Below are positions 1 through 7,075 of a stretch of DNA of 8,965 nt, piece by piece. Where the stretch lies: NCBI GenBank assembly GCA_043815125.1, contig JBDRJH010000019.1:1-8965 (forward strand). Direction: 5' to 3'. The stretch comes from JAUWBF01 sp043815125. GTDB taxonomy: Bacteria > Verrucomicrobiota > Verrucomicrobiia > Opitutales > Opitutaceae. The position numbers and the translations under genes are program-made. Under the pieces are notes generated by a model that was given only the letters and a program-made list of their open reading frames with translations, did no database searches and was not told where the DNA came from. The first letter of the stretch is position 1; the number at the start of each line of letters is the position of its first letter.

Positions 1-138
1 GGCGATCTGCCAGAGTTGTTTGCGCAGAACCTCCTTGGCCTGGTCGTCAAACAGCCGCTCGCCGTTCACCGTCCGCGTCATGCAGTGATACATGGCCTCC
101 CCTTCATCCGCCTGCACTTTTATCCGCGCCGTTCTCAT
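1..138 (-). CDS. REP-associated tyrosine transposase (RAYT, IS200-like Y1 family), N-terminal part; gene continues past the left edge
   Basis: The reverse complement opens with an ATG at 138-136 and stays open for 46 codons to the window edge. It reads a short basic leader (MRTARIKVQADEGEAM), then YHCMTRTVNGERLFDD and KEVLRKQLWQIA. The YH-x-x-x-R-T-V-N-x-E-x-L-F pattern followed by a K-E-x-x-R-K helix is the characteristic start of RAYT proteins, HUH/Y1 single-strand nucleases that act on REP-type hairpins. The HUH pair and catalytic Tyr lie outside the window, so activity cannot be judged. It has the clearest ribosome-binding site in the window (GAGAGGTG just before the ATG); its neighbours mostly lack one, which suits an acquired gene. 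It lies 96 bp downstream of the response regulator on the same strand but is probably functionally unrelated to it. Confidence 0.75.
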   Translation of the reverse strand, partial: MRTARIKVQADEGEAMYHCMTRTVNGERLFDDQAKEVLRKQLWQIA

Positions 139-176
139 GCACCTCTCTATGTATATCTCCGACGTTTTAATCAATT

Positions 177-198
177 ATTTTGAGCCTGTCCCTTTTGT
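177..198. repeat. candidate RAYT-associated flanking motif
   Basis: The minus strand here reads ACAAAAGGGACAGGC followed by TCAAAA, about 40 bp upstream of the transposase start. Sequences of the AAAGGGACAGGC type recur, in my recollection, around IS200-like/RAYT genes in many bacteria and may be part of the recognised element. Only one copy is visible, so its repeat status is inferred. Confidence 0.3.
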
Positions 199-234
199 TT
201 AGTGTTTGGCGGTGAGGAGAGCAGATGAGGGTTT

Positions 235-1077
235 TCAAGTGTCGAGCCGGCGCGCGAGTTCGGTCCAGATCTCGGGGCCTTGCCGGACCCAACCTGCCCA
301 CCAGTGGGCCTGGGCGAAATGGGCGGCGGCACCGGCCTCGTCGTTGCAAACCTGGCGAAGCAGACCGTGCAGGAGACGGTCAGTCTCGGTGGGCTCCGCC
401 ACATCGGAGAGCAGGCGGTCGGCCTCGTCCCAGCGACGGGCGACCAGGGCCCGGAGAACCATCGAACGGGAATCACCGGCGGCGGCGAGCGCGGGGCGTT
501 GCAGGAGGCGTTGCACCGAGTTGCGCAGGTCGACGGGCGTGAGGGGCTTGGAAATAAAATCCCACACCCCGAGGGCCAGGGCCTCGCGGGCAACGGCACC
601 GTCGGCATGGGCGCTGGCCATGAGCACGGCGGGACGCTCAAGCCCGGCTTCGTCGAGCGCACGAAGGAAGGCGAGGCCGTCGAGGTCAGGCATGAAGTAG
701 TCGAGCACGAGCACATCACAGCGCTCGCCTCCAAGCAGTCGGTCGAACGCGACCAACGGAGAGCCTTCACCATCGGCAAGCAGGGCCTCCCCACGCAGGG
801 CAAGGGTGCAGGCGCGACGCACACTGTCTTCGTCATCGACAACCAACACCCGCGGCTCATCGGGGGAGAGTGCCCCGTGAACGGGCACGGACTGGCCGGC
901 GGTGGTGGGGGGGACGGGGACAACCGAATCGACCGGCTTCCGGGGCTCGGACCGCTGGTCGTCGGGCAGGGAACCGTCGCCGGCGACGGCCAGGGCGGGG
1001 ACCCACCGACCACGGCCCCGAATGATCGACTTGATCCGGGCACGGCCAGCTTGACTGCAAATTTCCAACACTTTCAT
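235..1077 (-). CDS. response regulator with a single receiver domain, a Pro-rich N-terminal extension and a helical C-terminal tail
   Basis: This 280-residue protein carries one CheY-like receiver at about residues 75-192. The acidic pocket is D81-D82, the phosphoacceptor is D126 in LVLDYFMPDLDG, the switch Ser is S155 (MASAH) and the conserved Lys is K177 (ISKPLTP), so all catalytic positions are intact. Residues 1-25 are basic and unfamiliar to me; residues 30-74 are a Pro/Asp-rich linker. Residues 200-280 (ALVARRWDEADRLLSDVAEP, then AHFAQAHWWAGW) look like two or three TPR-like helices, with no HTH or enzymatic motif. It starts 22 bp after the kinase stop and is surely in the same operon. 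It is probably a second phosphoryl acceptor or adaptor for that kinase, but no output can be named. No internal start seems better, because the linker reads on without a break; AGGCAG before the ATG is a weak ribosome-binding site. Confidence 0.85.
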   Translation of the reverse strand: MKVLEICSQAGRARIKSIIRGRGRWVPALAVAGDGSLPDDQRSEPRKPVDSVVPVPPTTAGQSVPVHGALSPDEPRVLVVDDEDSVRRACTLALRGEALLADGEGSPLVAFDRLLGGERCDVLVLDYFMPDLDGLAFLRALDEAGLERPAVLMASAHADGAVAREALALGVWDFISKPLTPVDLRNSVQRLLQRPALAAAGDSRSMVLRALVARRWDEADRLLSDVAEPTETDRLLHGLLRQVCNDEAGAAAHFAQAHWWAGWVRQGPEIWTELARRLDT

Positions 1078-1099
1078 GGGCTGCCTGACAAAAAACGAC

Positions 1100-2922
1100 C
1101 TAGGTCTGAACCGTCTTCAGATCGAGGTAAAACTCAACCGTCCCGTTTTGCGACCAGACGCCGATGCGACCGCCGTGCAGCGCGGCGATCTCACGGGCGA
1201 TGGTGAGACCGAGCCCGGAGCCCTCGGCCTTCTCGCCGGAACGGCGGTAGAAGGGTTCAAAGACCTTGGCTTGCTCGGCCTCGGTGAGAGCGCGTTCACC
1301 TTCATTGACCACGGAGAAGCGCACGTATCCGTCGGCCCGGGACGCGGTGCGGAGGGTGATGGGGGTGCCGTCGCGACCGTATTTGGACGCGTTGGAGATG
1401 AAGTTGCCGAGCACGCGGGCGGCATGCATGGCGTCGGCGTTGACGAGAGGCAGGTCGTCCGGCGCGGGCTCGACGAGCAGGTCGTGACCCTGATTGGCGA
1501 CGAGGGAGCCGTGCATGGCCTGCGACTGCGCCAGCAGGGAGGCGGCGGCGACGGGCTCCAGGTGCAGGGCGGCGCGGCCGCTTTCGAGGCGGGCGAGTTC
1601 GAGCAGGGCCTGGAGGACGGCAAGGAGGCGTTCGCAGTCGTCGCGGCCGGACTCGATGAGTTCGCGTTGGTCGTCGTTGAGCGGGCCGATCTTTTCCTCG
1701 AGGAGGAGGTGGAGCGTCATGCGGATGCCGGTGACGGGGGTCTTGACCTCGTGGCCGAGGGTGGAGATGGCCTTGGTCTTGGCGGCGTCGAGGCGGCGCA
1801 GGTTGGTGACGTTCATGAGCATGACGGCCCAGCCCTCGTGAACGCCGAGGTCGTTGGTCATGCGGAAAACCTGCGGGATATAGGAGACTTTCAGAGGGCC
1901 CTGCTCGGGGTCCTCGTAGTCGACTTCGAAGGCGCTGTGGACATCGTCGCCGAGGAGATTTTCCCCGGAGGCGGCGGCGTGGTCGACGCGCTGGCGCACC
2001 CAGGAGGGGAGCGCGCCGGGCACGCCAAGACCGGCCGAGAGGTGCTCGGCGCGGGGGTTCATCAGGGTGACGTGCAGGTCGTTGTCGACGATGTAGACGG
2101 GCTTGGGCAGGGCCTGGAGGATGGCGCGGCAGAGACGGTTGGCGGCGACGACGCTTTCGTCTTTTTCGTCGATGAAGGCGCGCAGGTCGACGGCCATGGC
2201 GTTGAAGGTGGCGGCGATCTGCCCGATCTCCTCGCCGCCCTCGACGGGGACGAACTCGGAGAACTTTTTCTCGCGCAGGCCGATGATGGCGTCGCGCAGA
2301 CGGATGAGGGGCTGGTAGACGCCCTGGGTGAGGCGGAAGGAGGTGTAGATGTAGATGCCGAGCGACATCAGCACGAGGCCGAGCGCGACGTAGTTGGCCT
2401 GCTCGCCGCGGGCGACGGCGCGGTCGCGGCGGGCGAAGATGGCGTCTTCGTTGAGCTTGACGATCTGGGCGGAGACTTCGGCGATCTCGCCGGCCTTGGC
2501 ACCGAGGCGGCTTTGCTGCTCACCAAAGCGCCGGGGGTCGTTGGCGGGGGCGGCGAAGAGGCGGTCGAGTCCGGCGAGGTAGTCGCCGAGGAGGGCTTCG
2601 AGGCGGGCGGCGAGTTCACGCTCGGCGGTGGTGGGCGAGGTGCGCTTCACCACCGCGATTTCCTTGAGCATGAGGTCGCGTTCGTGCTCGTAGGTGTTGA
2701 TGTGGTTGGCGAGCACGCGGGGGTCGGTCTCGGTGAGCGCGAGGGCGTTGATGCGGGTGCTGGAGGTGCGCAGCTCGCGGAGGGCCCGCAGGGTGTCGAA
2801 GCTGCCGGCGATCTGCTGTTTGAGCTCGGAGGTGAGGGCCTGGGTGGTCCAGATGCAAAAGCCGCCCAGCACCATGAGCAGGCAGAGGATGATGGTGAGG
2901 CCGCTGAAGAAGTTCCAACGTT

Positions 2923-2926
<4 letters not shown>
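1100..2926 (-). CDS. membrane sensor histidine kinase, KinB-like (TM - sensor - TM - HAMP - PAS - HisKA - HATPase)
   Basis: This 608-residue protein has the KinB layout. TM1 is at about 8-28, followed by a largely helical periplasmic sensor at about 30-176, TM2 at about 178-197, HAMP at about 198-250 and PAS at about 262-375. The HisKA phosphoacceptor is H392 in STLGHEVKTPVTG. The ATPase domain has the N box (NFISNASKYG, N508/N512), the F box (FEPFYRR, 556-562) and the G2 box (GSGLGLTIAREIAALHGG, from 569). The G1 box is degenerate: VVNEGERAL (539-547) has Asn for the usual Asp and lacks the second Gly. Pseudomonas KinB has a similar length and architecture and also sits directly downstream of algB. 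Here the ATG overlaps the regulator's stop by 4 bp (ATGA), implying translational coupling. It should sense an envelope signal and phosphorylate, or dephosphorylate, the upstream sigma-54 activator and possibly the downstream receiver protein. The ligand is unknown. Confidence 0.94.
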
Positions 2927-4293
<1,367 letters not shown>

Positions 4294-4344
4294 ACGGTTT
4301 TGTGACTGGGATGGATGAGTTTGAGTGATCTTTGATCGAATCGT

Positions 4345-4364
4345 AATGGGGTCTTAACCCCATT
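4345..4364. promoter_or_regulatory. perfect 8-bp inverted repeat in the leader of the signalling operon
   Basis: AATGGGGT (4345-4352) and ACCCCATT (4357-4364) are exact inverted copies around CTTA. The element is 52 bp upstream of the sigma-54 regulator's start. It could be a dimeric operator for autoregulation or, if transcribed, a leader hairpin. It is the strongest dyad in the divergent region, but the protein that would bind it is unknown. Confidence 0.5.
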
Positions 4365-4432
4365 TCCTGCTGATATTTAACACAGTGCAAAGAAGCCTGC
4401 TTCGTGCGCGCTGCAATCAACACCACGGCCTT

Positions 4433-4449
4433 TTCATGCATTTTGCAGG
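4433..4449 (-). promoter_or_regulatory. candidate upstream activator site 1 (shared 17-bp element)
   Basis: The minus strand reads CCTGCAAAATGCATGAA, matching 15 of 17 positions of the element at 6927-6943. The core GCA-AAA-TGC is a dyad, as expected for a dimeric Fis-type HTH. Its centre (4442) is 85 bp upstream of the first G of the -24 element of the sigma-54 promoter candidate at 4525, a usual enhancer distance. It also lies about 150 bp upstream of the regulator's own start, so it might serve both directions. The binding protein is inferred to be the AlgB-like regulator. Confidence 0.55.
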
Positions 4450-4524
4450 CGGTGTTGCAGTTTAAATCATTAAAGAAATTCGCTTCTTAATAATATTAAA
4501 CAGTTTAAAAAAACCCGCCATCAT

Positions 4525-4541
4525 TTGGCATCGGCGCTGCG
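4525..4541 (+). promoter_or_regulatory. candidate sigma-54 promoter of the 4557-6811 operon
   Basis: TTGGCATCGGCGCTGCG has GG at 4527-4528, exactly 10 bases, then GC at 4539-4540. It matches TTGGCA of the -24 box and TGC of the -12 box; weaker positions are T for C after TGGCA and G after TGC. The upstream DNA is very AT-rich (4461-4517), as is common between enhancer and promoter. One oddity is that the predicted transcription start near 4552 lies only about 5 bases before the first ATG. Confidence 0.55.
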
Positions 4542-4556
4542 ACTTGGACCGGCGTC

Positions 4557-5291
4557 ATGAAAATGCCCTCAACCCTCACCAAGTCGCAAATCGCCCTCGC
4601 CCTCACCCTGATCGCCCTCCGCCCGGCCTTCGCCGCCGACCCGGCGGTCGGCTCCGCCGAGACCAAGGCCACCAAGGCCGAGGCCGTGGCCGACGATTAC
4701 AAAGCCTCACTCGACCAGATCAACGCCAGCATCGACGCCATCGAGCAACGCGTCGAAAACGCCCCCGACGGCGCCGAGCGCTCGTCCGCCGAAGCCCGAC
4801 TCGATGCCCTGAAGGAACGCCGCTCCGAACTTCGCAAAAACTACGTCAAGGCCAAGGCCGACGAACTCGCCGCCGACCTCAAGGTCGAATACGCCAAAGT
4901 CGCCGCCTGGACCAAGGACACCTACCGCGACGTCAAGGCCAAGGTCACCGGCGACGCCCAGGATGACCAGCCCGGTGCCATGCCCAAGACCCAGGCCGCC
5001 CTCGACGCCGAGGCCAACAAAGCCATGGCCCGGATCGCCGTCTACAAGATGAACCCCTCGCCCGAGAACAAGGCGGACGTCAAACGCGCCCTCGACGCCC
5101 TCGACGACGAGATCGAGCGCCTCGACGACCACTGCGACGCCATGCCCGACAGCCCGCGCCGCGCCGCGCTCGAGAAACGCGTCGACGCGCTGGAGGACCG
5201 CCATGACGACCTCGCAAACGACTTCACCAAGGCCCGCTGGGACGCCCTCGTCGCCGACCTGCGCGGCTCCTGGGAATCCCTCGTCAACTAA
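4557..5291 (+). CDS. exported helical (coiled-coil-like) protein with an internal duplication, function unknown
   Basis: This 244-residue protein begins with a Sec signal peptide: basic n-region, hydrophobic QIALALTLIAL, then AFA-AD with likely cleavage after A26. The rest is charged, Ala-rich and predicted all-helical with heptad-like Leu spacing. Two halves resemble each other: residues 79-109 (EARLDALKERRSELRKNYVK onward) and 206-236 (EKRVDALEDRHDDLANDFTK onward) share about 14 of 31 positions. A middle segment (113-145) carries Lys, Asp and a Gly/Pro hinge. No enzyme motif is visible, and I recognise no family. It is probably a soluble periplasmic protein, perhaps a chaperone-like or envelope-associated scaffold. 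It is the first gene after the sigma-54 promoter candidate and divergent from the regulator, a typical position for a main target. ATG 4563 is an alternative start two codons later; neither has a Shine-Dalgarno sequence. Confidence 0.85.
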   Translation: MKMPSTLTKSQIALALTLIALRPAFAADPAVGSAETKATKAEAVADDYKASLDQINASIDAIEQRVENAPDGAERSSAEARLDALKERRSELRKNYVKAKADELAADLKVEYAKVAAWTKDTYRDVKAKVTGDAQDDQPGAMPKTQAALDAEANKAMARIAVYKMNPSPENKADVKRALDALDDEIERLDDHCDAMPDSPRRAALEKRVDALEDRHDDLANDFTKARWDALVADLRGSWESLVN

Positions 5292-5316
5292 ACCCACGCC
5301 CACCACGCCCGCAGCA

Positions 5317-5505
5317 ATGACCACTCCCCGCGACCTCCGCCTCGCGCGCGCCGCGCTCAGTCAGGAAATCAACACCCTCCGCCGCCTCCTCGACCCGCGC
5401 TGTCCGGCGCGCGAGGACCGGCGCCCCCGGGCCGATCTCGAAGCCCGCATCGAACAACTCCTCCAACTCCACCGCCAGCTCGTCCGCCCCGCGGCGGCCC
5501 GCTGA
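5317..5505 (+). CDS. small hypothetical protein, 62 residues
   Basis: Starting at ATG 5317, this frame encodes an Arg/Leu-rich, probably helical peptide: MTTPRDLRLARAALSQEINT, then a short Pro/Asp segment (LDPRCPAREDRRPRADLEAR), then IEQLLQLHRQLVRPAAAR. It has no signal peptide, membrane segment or known motif; the single Cys is at residue 29. It fits neatly between its neighbours (25 bp after the upstream stop, 15 bp before the next start), which argues for a real operon member. An open frame extends upstream of this ATG, but that part overlaps the previous gene and reads as shadow sequence (Pro/Thr/Ser-rich). In such GC-rich DNA a chance frame of this length is possible, so confidence is moderate. 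Confidence 0.5.
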   Translation: MTTPRDLRLARAALSQEINTLRRLLDPRCPAREDRRPRADLEARIEQLLQLHRQLVRPAAAR

Positions 5506-5520
5506 CCAACCCCCGATCCC

Positions 5521-6594
5521 ATGCTTCAACCCAATCCCGGACTGCTCGCCCTCTGCGTTCTTTTCACGTCCGTTCCCGCCCTCGGCCAGGCCCCGGCCGC
5601 CGCCGACGCCGGCGACGAACCGCCCGTCGAAACCCTCCGCGCCCGCGATGCCGGCGTGTTCACCGTGTATTTTGAAAACGACTACTTCACCGGCACCGAC
5701 AAACACTACACCAACGGGGCGAAATTCTCCTGGCTCTCGGGCGACCTCTCCGAGTGGGGCCAGCGCGGCTGGCGTCAGGCCCTGATCGACGCCCTGCCCT
5801 TCATCAACCGCCCCGGCACCCAAAAAAACTTCGGCCTCTCCCTCGGCCAAAACATCTACACCCCGGAAGACACCAACCGCGTCAACCCCGACCCCGACGA
5901 CCGCCCCTACGCCGGCTGGAGCTACGTCGAGGTTTCCTTCATCAGCAAGACCGCCACCCGCGCCGACATCATATCGATCCAGGCCGGCATTGTCGGCCCC
6001 TCCTCGCTCGCCGAGGACACCCAACGCACCGTGCACGAATGGATCGACGACGGCTTCCCCCGCGGTTGGGACCACCAGCTGAAGGACGAGCCCGGCCTCA
6101 ACCTCATCTACGAGCGCCGCCACCGCCTCGTCGCCCGCACCCTCGGCGACACCCTCGGCGTCGACTTCATCCCCCACGGCGGCTTCTCCCTCGGCAATGT
6201 GCAGACCCACGCCAACCTCGGCGGCGTCGCCCGCCTCGGCGTAAACCTCCCCAGCGATTTCGGCGTGGGACTTTCCCGCGGCGGCTCCATCGGCGCCGCC
6301 CCCTCCGACGACCTCGACCCCCGCGTCGCGGAAAACCGCGACTTCAGCCTCTTCCTGTTCGCCGGCGCCGAGGGCCGCGCCGTCGCGCGCGACATCTTCC
6401 TCGACGGCAACACCTGGAAGGACAGCCGCTCCGTCGACAAGGAACCGTTCGTCGCCGACCTCATGACCGGCTTCGGCCTGATCGCCGGACGCTGGCAACT
6501 CACCGCCACCTTCGTCCACCGCACCCGCGAGTTCGCAACCCAGGCCGACGACCACACCCGGTTCGGCTCCGTCACACTCTCCGCCGCGTTCTGA
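5521..6594 (+). CDS. LpxR-family lipid A 3'-O-deacylase-like outer-membrane protein (DUF2219)
   Basis: This 357-residue protein has a signal peptide (about 1-22, ending ALGQA) and then a beta-barrel sequence ending in Phe (GSVTLSAAF), the usual outer-membrane assembly signal. LpxR hallmarks are present in order: ENDYFTGTDKHYTNG (52-66, with N53-D54), GLSLGQNIYTPED (105-117), DDRPYAGW (126-133), QAGIVGPSSLAEDTQRTVHE (154-173, H172), GWDHQLKDEPGLNLIYERR (182-200) and GGFSLGNVQTHANLGG (220-235). N53-D54 and H172 plausibly correspond to the catalytic Asn-Asp and His of Salmonella LpxR, at similar spacing. The enzyme would remove the 3'-acyloxyacyl group of lipid A at the cell surface. It is third in the presumed sigma-54 operon, 15 bp after the small ORF, so lipid A modification could be part of the regulated response. 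Substrate and activity are inferred. Confidence 0.9.
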   Translation: MLQPNPGLLALCVLFTSVPALGQAPAAADAGDEPPVETLRARDAGVFTVYFENDYFTGTDKHYTNGAKFSWLSGDLSEWGQRGWRQALIDALPFINRPGTQKNFGLSLGQNIYTPEDTNRVNPDPDDRPYAGWSYVEVSFISKTATRADIISIQAGIVGPSSLAEDTQRTVHEWIDDGFPRGWDHQLKDEPGLNLIYERRHRLVARTLGDTLGVDFIPHGGFSLGNVQTHANLGGVARLGVNLPSDFGVGLSRGGSIGAAPSDDLDPRVAENRDFSLFLFAGAEGRAVARDIFLDGNTWKDSRSVDKEPFVADLMTGFGLIAGRWQLTATFVHRTREFATQADDHTRFGSVTLSAAF

Positions 6595-6643
6595 GAACAA
6601 CGCGTATTCACAAAACAACCACAACCCCCGACCCGCCATCACC

Positions 6644-6811
6644 ATGCTCTCCTGGACCATCACATTCCTCGTCATCGCCATCATCGCCGGCCTGCTCGGC
6701 TTCGGCGGCATCGCCGGCACCGCCGCCGGCATCGCCAAGATCCTGTTCTTCATCTTCCTCGTGCTGCTCGTCGTCTCCCTGCTCGCCGGAGCCATCCGCG
6801 GCCGGGGCTGA
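6644..6811 (+). CDS. DUF1328 (YtjA-like) small membrane protein, 55 residues
   Basis: This short frame begins MLSWTITFLVIAIIAGLLGF, continues GGIAGTAAGIAKILFFIFLV and ends LLVVSLLAGAIRGRG. This is the classic DUF1328 pattern: MLxWAxxFLxIAxIAGxLGFxGIAGxAAxIAKILFxxFLV. Two hydrophobic helices are separated by a Gly/Ala-rich turn, with an Arg tail, giving an inner-membrane peptide of normal family length. The molecular function is unknown; family members are often found among stress-induced genes. It starts 49 bp after the LpxR-like gene, has no ribosome-binding site, and is the last gene before the tandem stem-loops, so it probably closes the operon. Confidence 0.92.
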   Translation: MLSWTITFLVIAIIAGLLGFGGIAGTAAGIAKILFFIFLVLLVVSLLAGAIRGRG

Positions 6812-6841
6812 CCCATGCCCAGTCCCTCCCTCCCCCCAACC

Positions 6842-6890
6842 GACGCCACTCGTCCCCGGACAAGTGGCGTCCTGCGTTTTCAGGAACGCA
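6842..6890 (+). terminator. two tandem stem-loops, likely end of the first plus-strand operon
   Basis: The first stem has 9 perfect base pairs (GACGCCACT at 6842-6850 with AGTGGCGTC at 6863-6871), with possible extra pairing inside (GTC/GAC). The second has TGCGTT (6873-6878) with AACGCA (6885-6890). A short TTTT (6877-6880) follows the first stem by a few bases. They begin 30 bp after the DUF1328 stop. The weak T-tract makes this an imperfect intrinsic terminator; mRNA 3'-end protection is an alternative. Confidence 0.5.
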
Positions 6891-6926
6891 CCCCTCCAGC
6901 AAATCGCCGGATCCCGCACCAAAAAC

Positions 6927-6943
6927 CTTGCAAAATGCCTGAA
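6927..6943 (+). promoter_or_regulatory. candidate upstream activator site 2 (shared 17-bp element)
   Basis: CTTGCAAAATGCCTGAA matches the minus-strand element at 4433-4449 at 15 of 17 positions, including all ten bases of TGCAAAATGC. Its dyad centre (6934) is 86 bp upstream of the first G of the sigma-54 -24 element at 7020, against 85 bp for site 1. A weaker half-match (GCAAATCGC, 6899-6907) lies 31 bp further upstream, about three helical turns. Binding by the AlgB-like regulator is inferred. Confidence 0.55.
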
Positions 6944-7018
6944 CCACAACCGCCAAAAACCGACCAAATATCACGCAAAAACATAACAATAAAATACTTA
7001 ATGTTAACGCCCTCCGCA

Positions 7019-7034
7019 TGGCACAACCATCGCT
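7019..7034 (+). promoter_or_regulatory. candidate sigma-54 promoter of the 7076-7853 operon
   Basis: TGGCACAACCATCGCT has a perfect -24 box (TGGCAC), exact GG-N10-GC spacing (GG 7020-7021, GC 7032-7033) and TCGCT for the -12 box against consensus TTGCW. The predicted start of transcription is near 7045, leaving a leader of about 31 bases before ATG 7076. AT-rich DNA lies just upstream (about 6960-7008). It is the better of the two sigma-54 matches. Confidence 0.7.
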
Positions 7035-7075
7035 AAAGGAAAAGCATCCCTCCGACTCCCCAACCCATCCGATCC

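Noticed and set aside
4294..4400. Sigma-54 or clear sigma-70 promoter for the signalling operon
   Set aside because: No GG-N10-GC was found on the minus strand, and TTGCAC/TAAATA combinations do not have acceptable spacing; the promoter must exist but I cannot place it.
4427..4440. GGCC...TGCAT as another sigma-54 promoter
   Set aside because: The spacing between GG and GC is 9, not 10, and the -24 box is poor; it also overlaps the shared 17-bp element.
4418..4457. Inverted repeat CAACACC / GGTGTTG
   Set aside because: Seven-base arms are separated by 26 bases; too weak to list as a feature on its own, though it brackets the shared 17-bp element.
5284..6849. 521-codon minus-strand frame opposite the LpxR-like gene
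   Set aside because: It has the same Gly/Val/Ala/Glu shadow composition, and the opposite strand has unmistakable LpxR and DUF1328 motifs.
5754..6986. 410-codon plus-strand frame overlapping the LpxR-like gene
   Set aside because: It is Arg/Pro-rich out-of-frame translation; the LpxR frame explains the region.
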